From the NCBI RefSeq assembly GCF_000688235.1, contig NZ_JHYO01000008.1, positions 1-64,000 on the forward strand: a DNA stretch of 64,000 nucleotides. The letters are read 5' to 3'. The stretch is from Terasakiella pusilla DSM 6293. Lineage in GTDB: Bacteria; Pseudomonadota; Alphaproteobacteria; Rhodospirillales; Terasakiellaceae. The position numbers and the translations under genes were made by a program. A model generated the notes under the pieces. That model ran no database searches. It was not told the DNA's origin and worked only from the letters and a program-made list of their open reading frames with translations. Of the stretch, positions 18,431-27,313 are shown one piece after another (position 1 is the stretch's first letter; each line of letters starts with the position of its first letter).

Positions 18431-19162
18431 GTGTGGTGGAATGAGTTATACTGATCCATCAGCACCGAGGACATTATGGGACAAGTTCTACACGTAAGCG
18501 CCAAGACCACTCACGCAGTCAGAGCAGCAATACAGCAATCGCAAGCTTCGGTCTCGGAGTTAAGCGAGCGTTACGGCATTAATCCTAAGACTGTTCGCAA
18601 GTGGAGACAGCGCGAAACAGTAGAAGATGCAGCGATGGGGCCCAAGAACCCGCATTCGACAGTTCTTAGCCCTGAGCAAGAAGCGGTTTGCATTGCCTTT
18701 CGCCGTCATACTTTATTACCCTTGGATGATTTCCTGTATGCTTTGCAGGCCAGTCTTCCCCATCTTAGCAGATCATCTTTGCATCGTTGTTTTCAGCGTC
18801 ATGGTATTCAATTTACCAATCAGAAACGTCAAAAATATGCCTTTCATCACATTTTTGATAGGGTATGCGATGAGTTTGATATTGAGCACCGTCTGACAAA
18901 AATCAACCACCCTTGGACAAATGGGCAGGTTGAGCGGATGAACCGAACTCTCAAGGAAGCGACTGTAAAACCCTATTATTACGAAAGTCATAATCAACTT
19001 CGTAACCACCTGCAAACATTTGTCGCGGCTTATAATTTCGTAAAGCGTTTAAAAACCTTACGAGGTCTAACACTATACGAATACGTTTGTAAAATCTGGA
19101 CAAAGGAGCCAGAAAGATTCAAAATTGATCCAACCCAACACACGCCGAGACTAAATACCTAG
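18431..19162 (+). pseudogene. IS481-family transposase with internal deletion of the catalytic core
   Basis: The open frame starts at 18476 and gives 228 residues. The N-terminal helix-turn-helix ('MGQVLHVSAKTTHAVRAAIQ', 'LSERYGINPKTVRKWRQRE') and the C-terminal part ('INHPWTNGQVERMNRTLKEA', 'GLTLYEYVCKIWTKEPERF') match full-length IS481 transposases of about 310-320 residues. The block that should follow 'RCFQRHGI' and precede 'QFT' is gone, removing both catalytic aspartates while keeping the final Glu. The frame is preserved, so a defective DNA-binding protein could still be made. IS-like sequence appears to begin near 18431; I could not confirm both terminal repeats. Confidence 0.85.
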
Positions 19163-19228
19163 TCAGGTAATAGAACATTGCGCAGCCCCCATCAACTTTT
19201 ACTGAAGTCAATTTGTACCTGAATAAAA

Positions 19229-19267
19229 AACCCACTTCGCCCGCAGAGGGGAAAGACGAAGTGGGTT
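19229..19267 (-). terminator. Intrinsic terminator of the quinone reductase/transport operon
   Basis: On the minus strand AACCCACTTCG (19267-19257) pairs with CGAAGTGGGTT (19239-19229), followed by a U-run (A-run at 19225-19230 on the plus strand). Confidence 0.85.
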
Positions 19268-19287
19268 TATCGGATCAACTGAACCGC

Positions 19288-19992
19288 TTATTTCGGCATA
19301 GGACGCAGGGTCTTGTCAAACTGGTCCATGGTAGGATATGTCATCGGGTCCAGATCCTCGAGTTTATCCAAATAAGCGTCATAATCAACGAGGAACTGTT
19401 CGCGGTCTTCCTGACTGATATAAGGAACATGCCAACCCACAAACGGCGGCAAGACGTCAAAACCGGCATAACGCAATGTGCCACGCAACAAGGGACGCAG
19501 CATATCTTCAAACGGACCGTGAATGGCGCCTTCGCCGAACATATGTTCCTGACCGCCCAAGGTACAGGCAACCAACGCTTTTTTGCCAGCCATCCCGCCT
19601 TTATCATAAAAACGCAGACCGCCGTAGATTTTGCCAGAAATGAACACCCGGTCAAACCAGCCCTTCAGGATCGCCGGAACCGAGAACCAATAAATCGGGA
19701 AGCTGAAAATTACCAAATCAGCCCACAGGACCTTTTCCACTTCTGCCTGAATGTCAGCTGCGATGGTTTCATTTTCATACCCATGACGTTGTTCCAAAGC
19801 GTAGACCAGATAGTCTTTGTTTTTGCGATCGGCGAAATCGTCAGCGCTTGCAATCGGGTTCCAATTCATTTCATAAAGGTCCGAAACCTTTACCTCATGG
19901 CCCTGCCCTGTCAGTTTTTCAACAGCCTTATCTTTCATCGCTGTTGTAAAGGACTGCGGTTCTGGGTGGGCATGCACAATAAGAATATTCAT
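19288..19992 (-). CDS. NAD(P)H:quinone oxidoreductase / flavodoxin-fold protein
   Basis: The 234-residue protein has the flavodoxin-like FMN/FAD loop 'VHAHPEPQSFTTAM', the 'VIFSFPIYWFSVPAILKGWF' core and 'LGGQEHMFGEGAIHGPF', typical of the NQO1/MdaB/KefF family that reduces quinones with two electrons. It is soluble and cytoplasmic. It is the last gene of a minus-strand set with an MFS protein and a dipeptide-type ABC transporter, just before a terminator. A role in detoxifying quinones linked to the imported substrate is a guess. Confidence 0.9.
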   Translation of the reverse strand: MNILIVHAHPEPQSFTTAMKDKAVEKLTGQGHEVKVSDLYEMNWNPIASADDFADRKNKDYLVYALEQRHGYENETIAADIQAEVEKVLWADLVIFSFPIYWFSVPAILKGWFDRVFISGKIYGGLRFYDKGGMAGKKALVACTLGGQEHMFGEGAIHGPFEDMLRPLLRGTLRYAGFDVLPPFVGWHVPYISQEDREQFLVDYDAYLDKLEDLDPMTYPTMDQFDKTLRPMPK

Positions 19993-20020
19993 AGCTTTAC
20001 TCCAATCTCGTTATGTCATT

Positions 20021-21205
20021 TTAATCAAGGGGTGTCGGTGCGTGGCAGACCTCGCAAACAGGGGGTGCTGCCGGTGCAAATAGCTTAAAAATAGAAAGGG
20101 AAATGATGACCACCGACGACACGAGCACCAGAAAGATCATCAGCTTTTCATGTCCGAAGTGATCAATAACCACCCCGCCTAACAAGGACCCAATCGCCGC
20201 CCCGCCGGTAAAGGACAGTAGAAGGGAAGCGGAAACCTCGACCCGCTCATCCGTCAAAATTTCGTCATTTACGATAGACACACTCAAGGGATAAAAGGAG
20301 TTGATAAACACCCCCAATATCATAGACAGGAAACACAGCAGCCAAAACGAACTTTGCGGCGCCAGATACATGACGCAGGCCACAAAGATAGTCCCGCTTA
20401 AGGCCGTGTTAAGCGTATTCCATCGCCCGAACCGATCCGAAATCATACCCACCGGCAACTGCAAAAGCGCCCCGATACAAATCGCCGCCCCCACAAAAAC
20501 ACCAATTTGGGTCATGCTATAGCCGCTCTTTTCCGCATAGACAGCTGCATTGGAAAAATAAGATCCGAAGGCAATCCCGGTAATGGGACACAAAAGACTA
20601 GCCATCCCTTTCCAGCGGAATCTAAGAAGTTTTTTCTCAAGGACCTTACGGCCCACACCGGCGCATTTGCGAAAAATAAGCAAAAACGGGATCAACGCGA
20701 TCAAGCAAAAAGACACAGACAGCATCAGCATCACATTGCCCGTTCCTTGCCAAAAGGTCAGCAAAAACTGGCTGCCGCCCAATGCGCCCATAGACAAGAG
20801 AATATAAAGCCCAAAGACCCGACCGCGCTGTGCATTCGGAACGGATGTGTTGATCCAACTTTCCGAAATCAGGAAAAGACCACTCATGGCGATACCGGAC
20901 ACAAAGCGGATACACATCAATAAAAACAAATTGCCGGTAAAAGGAGTCACGGCCATACAGGTGCTTAAAATAACTAAAAACACCAAAAACATGGGCACGT
21001 AACCAAAACGAAAGACAATCGCCGGCAACACAAACAACGGCGCAGCCTGCCCCAAAAAATAGGACGCCATAACACCTCCAACTGCTGAAGATGAATGACC
21101 CACAGACAAAAGTTGTAGCGATAGAACAGTATTATATAGTCCCGCTCCTGCTGAAAACATCAGACAGGAAAACAAGAGAGGGCCTAAGGCCAAATTTATT
21201 TTCAT
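20021..21205 (-). CDS. Major facilitator superfamily transporter
   Basis: The 394-residue protein has about twelve hydrophobic helices and the loop motif 'GMISDRFGRWNTL' after the second half starts, as well as 'NTSVPNAQRGRVFGLYI', typical of the YcaD-like MFS branch. I start at ATG 21205 because AGGGGC lies just upstream; GTG 21208 is also possible. The first helices match 'LLFSCLMFSAGAGLYNTVLS'. It sits between the ABC ATPase gene (about 10 bases apart) and the quinone reductase, suggesting an export or import partner. Substrate unknown. Confidence 0.85.
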   Translation of the reverse strand: MKINLALGPLLFSCLMFSAGAGLYNTVLSLQLLSVGHSSSAVGGVMASYFLGQAAPLFVLPAIVFRFGYVPMFLVFLVILSTCMAVTPFTGNLFLLMCIRFVSGIAMSGLFLISESWINTSVPNAQRGRVFGLYILLSMGALGGSQFLLTFWQGTGNVMLMLSVSFCLIALIPFLLIFRKCAGVGRKVLEKKLLRFRWKGMASLLCPITGIAFGSYFSNAAVYAEKSGYSMTQIGVFVGAAICIGALLQLPVGMISDRFGRWNTLNTALSGTIFVACVMYLAPQSSFWLLCFLSMILGVFINSFYPLSVSIVNDEILTDERVEVSASLLLSFTGGAAIGSLLGGVVIDHFGHEKLMIFLVLVSSVVIISLSIFKLFAPAAPPVCEVCHAPTPLD

Positions 21206-21214
21206 CACATGCCC

Positions 21215-22855
21215 CTAATAGGACGTTTCAGCATCCAGCTTGCGCTCATGAAGCACACGGTTTAACCAATCCGGGTCCATTTCCGGCTCCGAAGAAAGTA
21301 AAAGTTCCGTATATTCATGATGGGGCGGCGTGAACATATCGTCACGTAAGCCCTGCTCAATGATATTCCCCTGCCTCATCACCACAACTTCATCTGCAAT
21401 CGCGCGCACGGTTGCGACGTCATGAGTGATAAACAAGTAGGCCAAACCCATTTGATCCTGAAGCCGTCTCAACAGCTTTAAAATGCCCGCTGCCACCAAC
21501 TGATCCAATGCCGAGGTAACTTCATCACAAATGATCAGTTCAGGTTCCGCCGCCAAAGCACGCGCAATCCCGATCCGTTGTTTTTGACCACCTGACAACT
21601 CCCGCGGTTCACGCATCATAAATTTATCGGGGTCTAGCTCGATCATTTCTAGGAGTTCACGAACGTGCGCTTCTTTCGCTTTGCCCTTTAGGCCTAGATA
21701 GAATTCCACAGGTCGCCCGATGATATCCTTAATCTTCTGACGCGGATTAAGGGCCGTGTCCGGGATTTGATAGATCATCTGTACTTTGCGCAAATCATCT
21801 TTATGACGCTTGCGGTAATCCGATGCCACTTCTTGTCCATCAAACAGGATGCGTCCTTGGGACGGTTCCAGCAAGCCGGTAATAACCCGCGCTGTCGTAC
21901 TTTTACCAGAACCAGACTCACCGATAACCGCCAATGTGCGGCCTTTGTAGACCTTCATGGAGACGTTATTCAAAATTTGCACATTGCCGTAACCGGCGAC
22001 GATGTTATCCACCTCAACCACGGGCACTTCGTTCGGGGTCACGCGACGGACCTCGCTTTGCAAGGTTCTGACCGACCAAAGGCTCTTGGTATAATCTTCC
22101 TTTGGCGCCGACAGCATCTCACGAGTTGGGGCTTCTTCAACAAGGCTACCATGTTTCAGAACCATGATCCGGTGCGCCATTTGCGCCACTACCGCAAGGT
22201 CATGGGTAATATAAATGGCAGAACAGTTAAATTCGTTCACCACTTCGCGCACAGCCGCCAGCACTTCTATCTGTGTGGTAACATCAAGGGCGGTCGTTGG
22301 TTCGTCAAAAATAATCAGATCAGGCTTGCACGCCATCGCCATGGCAGTCATCGCGCGTTGCAATTGCCCGCCTGACACCTGATGGGGATATCGAAACCCG
22401 ATGGTATCGGCATGGGGCAGATGTAAACGCTCGTATAAGTCCAACGCATTGGCCTCGGCTTCTTTACGCTTCATCGCCCCCTGCTGGATGGGCCCTTCGC
22501 AATGTTGGTCGATAATTTTATGCGCCGGATTAAAAGACGAGGCCGCACTTTGCGCCACATACGCAATGCGCACAGTGCGAAGGGCACGGCGTTCCTTTTG
22601 GTTAGCCTGCGCAAAATCCAGACCATCAAACAGGACTTTCCCCTTGGTGATCTTGCAGCCGTCACGGGTGTAGCCCATAGCTGCCAGACCAATGGTCGAT
22701 TTGCCAGCCCCTGACTCGCCGATCAAGCCCAGAACTTCACCTTTTTTAAGGCTCAGGTTGATCCCTTTTACGATTTCATACCATTCATCTTCAAAGAATG
22801 CAGAGATATGCAAATCCTGAATATCCAGCAGAAGGTCGTTAGTGTTTTGCGTCAT
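21215..22855 (-). CDS. Dipeptide/oligopeptide-type ABC transporter, fused double ATPase
   Basis: The 546-residue cytoplasmic protein contains two complete ABC domains, equivalent to DppD and DppF joined. First domain: Walker A 'GESGAGKST', signature 'VSGGQLQRAMTAMAMA', Walker B 'DLIIFDEPTTALDV'. Second: 'GESGSGKSTTARVITGLL', 'LSGGQKQRIGIARALA', 'ELIICDEVTSALDQ'. Both are intact. It follows the two permease genes with a few bases spacing, giving a full importer with the binding protein at 24760-26337. Confidence 0.95.
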   Translation of the reverse strand: MTQNTNDLLLDIQDLHISAFFEDEWYEIVKGINLSLKKGEVLGLIGESGAGKSTIGLAAMGYTRDGCKITKGKVLFDGLDFAQANQKERRALRTVRIAYVAQSAASSFNPAHKIIDQHCEGPIQQGAMKRKEAEANALDLYERLHLPHADTIGFRYPHQVSGGQLQRAMTAMAMACKPDLIIFDEPTTALDVTTQIEVLAAVREVVNEFNCSAIYITHDLAVVAQMAHRIMVLKHGSLVEEAPTREMLSAPKEDYTKSLWSVRTLQSEVRRVTPNEVPVVEVDNIVAGYGNVQILNNVSMKVYKGRTLAVIGESGSGKSTTARVITGLLEPSQGRILFDGQEVASDYRKRHKDDLRKVQMIYQIPDTALNPRQKIKDIIGRPVEFYLGLKGKAKEAHVRELLEMIELDPDKFMMREPRELSGGQKQRIGIARALAAEPELIICDEVTSALDQLVAAGILKLLRRLQDQMGLAYLFITHDVATVRAIADEVVVMRQGNIIEQGLRDDMFTPPHHEYTELLLSSEPEMDPDWLNRVLHERKLDAETSY

Positions 22856-22859
22856 GACA

Positions 22860-23687
22860 TTAATCCTTCAGTCCGCTGGACAGATGCAACAGCCAGTCCA
22901 CAACAAAGTTTACAGCAACGGTCAGCAAGGCAACCGCAGCAGCGGGCAAGAGTGGCGTATATTCCCCAAACGTGATCAAAACCGCGTTCTCGCGCACCAT
23001 ACCACCCCATTCTGCCAACGGCGGCTGAATACCAAGACCCAAGAACGACAAGCCACTAATAAACAGAAAGACGAAACAGAAGCGCAGGCCAAACTCAGCG
23101 ATCAAGGGGGCGGAAATATTGGGCAAAATCTCGCGCGAGATGATCCACAGCTTGCTTTCCCCGCGCAGTCTGGCGGCTTCGACAAAATCAAGGGTCACCA
23201 CGTTCATGGCTGTTGCCCGCGAAATCCGAAAGACCCGTGTCGCATCCAACACCGCGATCACAAAGATCAGAGACACTGTATTGGTCCCCACCACCGACAA
23301 AATCAGCAAAGCAAAGATCAACTGCGGGACAGCCATTAAAATATCAACGGTGCGCGACATCACTTGATCAAACCAGCCGCCCACAGTTGCTGACAACATC
23401 CCGATGGTACCACCGATCAAAAACGCCAATACCGTGGTTGCAAAGGCAACACCAACCGTATTACGCGCCCCGTAAATCAGGCGGGTAAACATGTCTCGCC
23501 CCAGATTGTCCGCACCCAGCCACATGCTGGCATCAGCCGGTGCATAAGCATCCGCGATAATTTCGGTTTCGCTAAACGGGGTGATAAACGGTGCAAACAG
23601 CGCGCAAAAAACATAGACGCAGATAACGAAGAGGCCGAATTGCGCACTCAAAGGCGCTTTGGCAATTTGTTGTGTATACGTTCTCAT
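22860..23687 (-). CDS. Dipeptide-type ABC transporter permease (DppC-like)
   Basis: The 275-residue inner-membrane protein has the N-terminal single helix and 'DAYAPADASMWLGADNLGRD' segment characteristic of DppC/OppC permeases, five further helices and the EAA loop 'EAARLRGESKLWIISREILP'. It is the second permease of the importer. Confidence 0.94.
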   Translation of the reverse strand: MRTYTQQIAKAPLSAQFGLFVICVYVFCALFAPFITPFSETEIIADAYAPADASMWLGADNLGRDMFTRLIYGARNTVGVAFATTVLAFLIGGTIGMLSATVGGWFDQVMSRTVDILMAVPQLIFALLILSVVGTNTVSLIFVIAVLDATRVFRISRATAMNVVTLDFVEAARLRGESKLWIISREILPNISAPLIAEFGLRFCFVFLFISGLSFLGLGIQPPLAEWGGMVRENAVLITFGEYTPLLPAAAVALLTVAVNFVVDWLLHLSSGLKD

Positions 23688-23692
23688 CCTAC

Positions 23693-24664
23693 TTACCTCG
23701 GGTGCATGAGACGGGGGTTGGACAGGATGGAGATCACATCCGCAACCGTATTCAAGGTGATATAGGTGACCGCAAAGATCAGACTACAGGCCTGCACGAC
23801 GGGCAAATCCCGTTTAGAGACCGAGTCAACCAACAGCTGCCCCAATCCCGGATAAACAAAGACCACTTCCACAACCACCACACCAGCGATCAGATAAGCC
23901 ATGTTCAACGCGATCACGTTTGCAATCGGTGCAAGGGCGTTAGGAACCGCATGGAAAAGGATCACGCGTGACTGCTTCATCCCCTTCAGACGGGCCATCT
24001 CGATATAGGGACTAGCCAAAAGATTAATCAGCGCCGAGCGGGTCATACGCATCATTTGCGCCATAACCACCAAGACCAACGTCATAACCGGCAAGATCGC
24101 GCTAAAGACTTTATCCCAAAAAGGTGCATCCGGGTTCGGGCTGGACATGCTGGGAAACAGACCCAGCTGGATCGAAAAAACATAAATCAGAATGTACGCC
24201 ACAAAAAATTCTGGGAAAGACACAGAGGTCAAAGCAGACACGTTTACAATTCTGTCAAACAAAGTGTTGCGATAAAGCGCTGCCAAAATCCCCAACGTCA
24301 CCGCCAACGGGATCGAAATCACAGCCGCCAAAGCTGCCAAAAACAGCGTATTGGACAAGCGTCCCAAAATCAGGTCTGCGACATCGCGTTGGTTGGCGAA
24401 AGACACACCAAAGTCACCGACCATCGCGCCAGATAACCAGCTAAAAAAACGTGTGAAGGCAGGTTGATCCAGCCCCAACTGCTTTCGGAAAGCGGCTAGG
24501 TTTTCAGGCGTTGCCGACTGACCGAGGATCGCCTCAGCCAAATCACCGGGCATTAATTCAACGGCAAAAAAAATGATAACAGAAACAGCAAAGAGGGAGA
24601 AAAGCCCAAAAAAAATGCGTTCTGCTAGAATCTTATATAAAACATTCATGATGTTCAAATTCAT
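23693..24664 (-). CDS. Dipeptide-type ABC transporter permease (DppB-like)
   Basis: This 323-residue inner-membrane protein has six predicted helices and the EAA motif 'YIEMARLKGMKQSRVILFHA', plus the DppB N-terminal segment 'ELMPGDLAEAILGQSATPEN'. The proposed ATG at 24664 has no clear ribosome site and lies immediately after a terminator-like hairpin; ATG 24649 is an alternative start. Weak translation may balance it against the binding protein. Confidence 0.92.
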   Translation of the reverse strand: MNLNIMNVLYKILAERIFFGLFSLFAVSVIIFFAVELMPGDLAEAILGQSATPENLAAFRKQLGLDQPAFTRFFSWLSGAMVGDFGVSFANQRDVADLILGRLSNTLFLAALAAVISIPLAVTLGILAALYRNTLFDRIVNVSALTSVSFPEFFVAYILIYVFSIQLGLFPSMSSPNPDAPFWDKVFSAILPVMTLVLVVMAQMMRMTRSALINLLASPYIEMARLKGMKQSRVILFHAVPNALAPIANVIALNMAYLIAGVVVVEVVFVYPGLGQLLVDSVSKRDLPVVQACSLIFAVTYITLNTVADVISILSNPRLMHPR

Positions 24665-24679
24665 AAAAACGAAAAAAAA

Positions 24680-24736
24680 GATCGGGTGCTCAAGGAGATT
24701 TCAAAAGGGGAGCGCCATGATGGCGCACACCCGATC
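24680..24736 (-). terminator. Attenuating hairpin between binding-protein and permease genes
   Basis: On the minus strand CACCCGATC-type arms (24736-24728 with 24688-24680) enclose a second palindrome (GCGCCAT/ATGGCGC at 24711-24725), followed by a run of eight U. This position, after the binding protein and before the permeases, is commonly used to make the binding protein in excess. Confidence 0.8.
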
Positions 24737-24759
24737 CGTAAGGTATTAGGACAAACGGC

Positions 24760-26337
24760 TTAAGCTTGCCACCAACGTTCAATTACGCGTAAACCATCGA
24801 GTTCGGCATTAGAGGAAAGCTTACCATCGTTAGCAATTTTCTTGGTCCGTGCGGAGACAAAGTTACCAAACATCGGCATCAACGTGCTACCTTCGTTGCT
24901 TAGGATACTTTGCATTTCGTAGTACATAGAACGGCGCTTTTCTTCATCCAGTTCAGAACGTGCCGCAGTCAACAGTTGGTTAAACTTGTCATGCTTAAAG
25001 TGGCTCTCGTTCCAGGAAGCGTTTTCGGCGTAAACCAATGACAGCATGCTGTCTTCGGTCGGACGACCAAAATAGTAGGACGCACAGAAAGACTCTTTCA
25101 TCCACACATCGTTCCAGAAACCGTCAGAAGGCGCGCGCACCACATGCAGATCAATACCTGCTTTGGACATGTGTTCCTTGATCATAACAGCAGCGTTGGT
25201 TGCGCCAGAGAAAGCTGCATCAGACACGTGCAACCTGATTTGCAAACCGACTTCGTTGGCTTTCTTCAAGTGGAACTTGGCCTGATCTGGGTCATAAGGG
25301 CGTTGCGGCAAGTCTTTGTTGTAAAACTTATAAGCTGGGGAAATCGGGTGGTCGTTCCCCACCATGCCGTAGCCTTTAAGCGCTGTTTTAACCAAGGCCT
25401 CACGGTCAACCGCATATTTGATCGCCAAACGGACATCATTGTTTTTGTAAGGCACACGATCCATCATCATCGGGAAAGTGTAATGCTGACGCCCTGTTAC
25501 GTTATCAATCACAACATTCGGGTTGCGCTTGAGCAGGTGAACCGCTTTCAGGTTCACACGGTTGATCAAGTCAACTTCGCCTGTCATCAAAGCGTTAATC
25601 CGTGCTGTGTCATCTGCAATCACCAGAACTTCGGCACCATCAAAGTGAGCGCGACCTTCTTTCCAGTAATTGTCGTTGCGCACCAGCTCCAAACGGACAC
25701 CCGGCTCAAAATGCTTGATCTTGTAACCGCCTGTGCCATGACCGGATTTCCAGTCTGCCACACCGTCTTTAGACGGCAGCATAACAAGGTGAAAATCAGT
25801 CAAAACATAAGGGAAGTCAGCGTTACCGCCCTTCAACTCAAAGACAACATTGTTGCCGTCAGCGCGCACGTTTTCAACTTCCGTCAACAGCCCCTTCGCC
25901 GCAGATTTACTGTCTTCGCCTTGGTGGTGGCGAATGGTGGCAATCACGTCTTCGGCACCAAACACTTTGCCGTGATGGAACTCAATGCCGTTGCGCAGCT
26001 TGAAAGTCCATTCTTTTGCATCCGGCGAGGCTTCCCAAGACACGGCCAACTCAGGGATCAACTCCCCTTTGTCATTGATTTCTACGAGGTTGTTATAAAC
26101 AGCACCGGAAAAACCGATCATGGTAAACGCTTCTGCCCACAAGCCAGGGTCGGTGGAATCGGTGGTGTTACCGCTGGACACAGCCACTTTGATAATCCCA
26201 CCTTTTTTCGGCTCTGCCGCTTGTGCAGTCCCAGAAAACGCGACCGGCGACAGTCCGCCGATAAGACCCGTGGCAACCGTCCCCTTCAGCAATGAGCGAC
26301 GCGTTAAGCTAAAACCATTCCCTGAATTCTCAGACAT
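24760..26337 (-). CDS. Periplasmic binding protein of a dipeptide-type ABC transporter (Tat-exported)
   Basis: The 525-residue protein belongs to solute-binding family 5. Its N-terminus has a twin-arginine signal ('LTRRSLLKGTVATGLIGGLS', cleavage near AQAAEP), so it is exported folded. The family core 'LAVSWEASPDAKEWTFKLR', 'GIEFHHGKVFGAEDVIATI' and 'YAVDREALVKTALKGYG' is intact. GGAGAGAG precedes the ATG. Members bind peptides, opines, glutathione or other organic solutes; the neighbouring CoA enzymes suggest a carboxylated compound, but this is inference. Confidence 0.93.
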   Translation of the reverse strand: MSENSGNGFSLTRRSLLKGTVATGLIGGLSPVAFSGTAQAAEPKKGGIIKVAVSSGNTTDSTDPGLWAEAFTMIGFSGAVYNNLVEINDKGELIPELAVSWEASPDAKEWTFKLRNGIEFHHGKVFGAEDVIATIRHHQGEDSKSAAKGLLTEVENVRADGNNVVFELKGGNADFPYVLTDFHLVMLPSKDGVADWKSGHGTGGYKIKHFEPGVRLELVRNDNYWKEGRAHFDGAEVLVIADDTARINALMTGEVDLINRVNLKAVHLLKRNPNVVIDNVTGRQHYTFPMMMDRVPYKNNDVRLAIKYAVDREALVKTALKGYGMVGNDHPISPAYKFYNKDLPQRPYDPDQAKFHLKKANEVGLQIRLHVSDAAFSGATNAAVMIKEHMSKAGIDLHVVRAPSDGFWNDVWMKESFCASYYFGRPTEDSMLSLVYAENASWNESHFKHDKFNQLLTAARSELDEEKRRSMYYEMQSILSNEGSTLMPMFGNFVSARTKKIANDGKLSSNAELDGLRVIERWWQA

Positions 26338-26501
26338 TTCTCTCTCCTATGAAGCATCCTGTTGATTTTTACCTTTAAAATCCCGTAGTTATATTTTTGT
26401 CAGGATCGGTCTAAATCATAATTGTTAATGTTACTATTGCATTTATATTTTGCAAGTTCTTTTTATGGGTTCCACAAGTTTTTGATGAAGGCGTGACAAC
26501 G

Positions 26502-27302
26502 TCACGCCCCCGTCCACTTTGGCTCTCGGCCTTCCTGAAAGGCTTTTGCGCCTTCGGTCGCATCGCTGCTTTCCAACATCTTTTTAAAGTGGGGCCATTT
26601 GCCCTGCTGGATACCTTCTTTCAACGCACGATAGGAATCTCTAAAATCGACGCTGTCGGTTTCGCGCACCCCTTCTTTGATGGCCGCGAGGGACAAAGGA
26701 GCTGCTTTCAACAACTGTTGCGCCAAAGCGCGTGCTTCTGCCATCAACTGATCGGGCGCAACCACTTTGTTGATGAGATTATATTGAAGCATTTCTTGTG
26801 CAGACAGACGCCGCCCGGTCATCAAAACTTCCATCGCCAAAGGTCGCGGCAGATATTTCGGCAACAGGATCGTTGCAATGTCCGGTGCGACCCCGATATG
26901 CACTTCCGGCAAGAAAAATGCCGCATGATCTGCTGCAAGGATGAAATCTGCACGCAGCAACATTTCAAAACCGGCCCCAACAGCCAGACCATTCACAGCG
27001 CAAATCACCGGCTTTAACAGGTCGTGCATTTCTGTGAAGCCGCAAAAACCGCCCACACCAAAATCCGACACATATTCTTCGCCATCAGCAACGCCATTCA
27101 AGTCCCAGCCGCCAGTAAAAAACTTGGCACCGGCCCCGGTCAGGATCGCCACCCGCAAGTCTGCATCATCGCGAAACATGGCGAACACCCGCCCCAAGTC
27201 ACGTGAATAAGCCGCACTGATCGCGTTCGCCTTCGGGCGGTCCATCTCGATTTCCAAGATGGCCCCGTTGCGGGTAAGATTGATATTTTCAAAAGTTTCC
27301 AT
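26502..27302 (-). CDS. CaiD-like enoyl-CoA hydratase (first copy)
   Basis: This 266-residue crotonase-fold enzyme strongly resembles carnitinyl-CoA dehydratase CaiD: 'ILEIEMDRPKANAISA', 'AILTGAGAKFFTGGWDLNG', 'FGVGGFCGFTEMHDLLKPV', the oxyanion segment 'NGLAVGAGFEML' and the C-terminal 'SSDATEGAKAFQEGREP'. It would hydrate or dehydrate a crotonobetainyl-CoA-like thioester. It lies 11 bases downstream of the acyl-CoA ligase gene and is clearly paralogous to the gene at 34314-35096. True substrate is inferred. Confidence 0.85.
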   Translation of the reverse strand: METFENINLTRNGAILEIEMDRPKANAISAAYSRDLGRVFAMFRDDADLRVAILTGAGAKFFTGGWDLNGVADGEEYVSDFGVGGFCGFTEMHDLLKPVICAVNGLAVGAGFEMLLRADFILAADHAAFFLPEVHIGVAPDIATILLPKYLPRPLAMEVLMTGRRLSAQEMLQYNLINKVVAPDQLMAEARALAQQLLKAAPLSLAAIKEGVRETDSVDFRDSYRALKEGIQQGKWPHFKKMLESSDATEGAKAFQEGREPKWTGA

Positions 27303-27313
27303 TGTCGCTCTTC

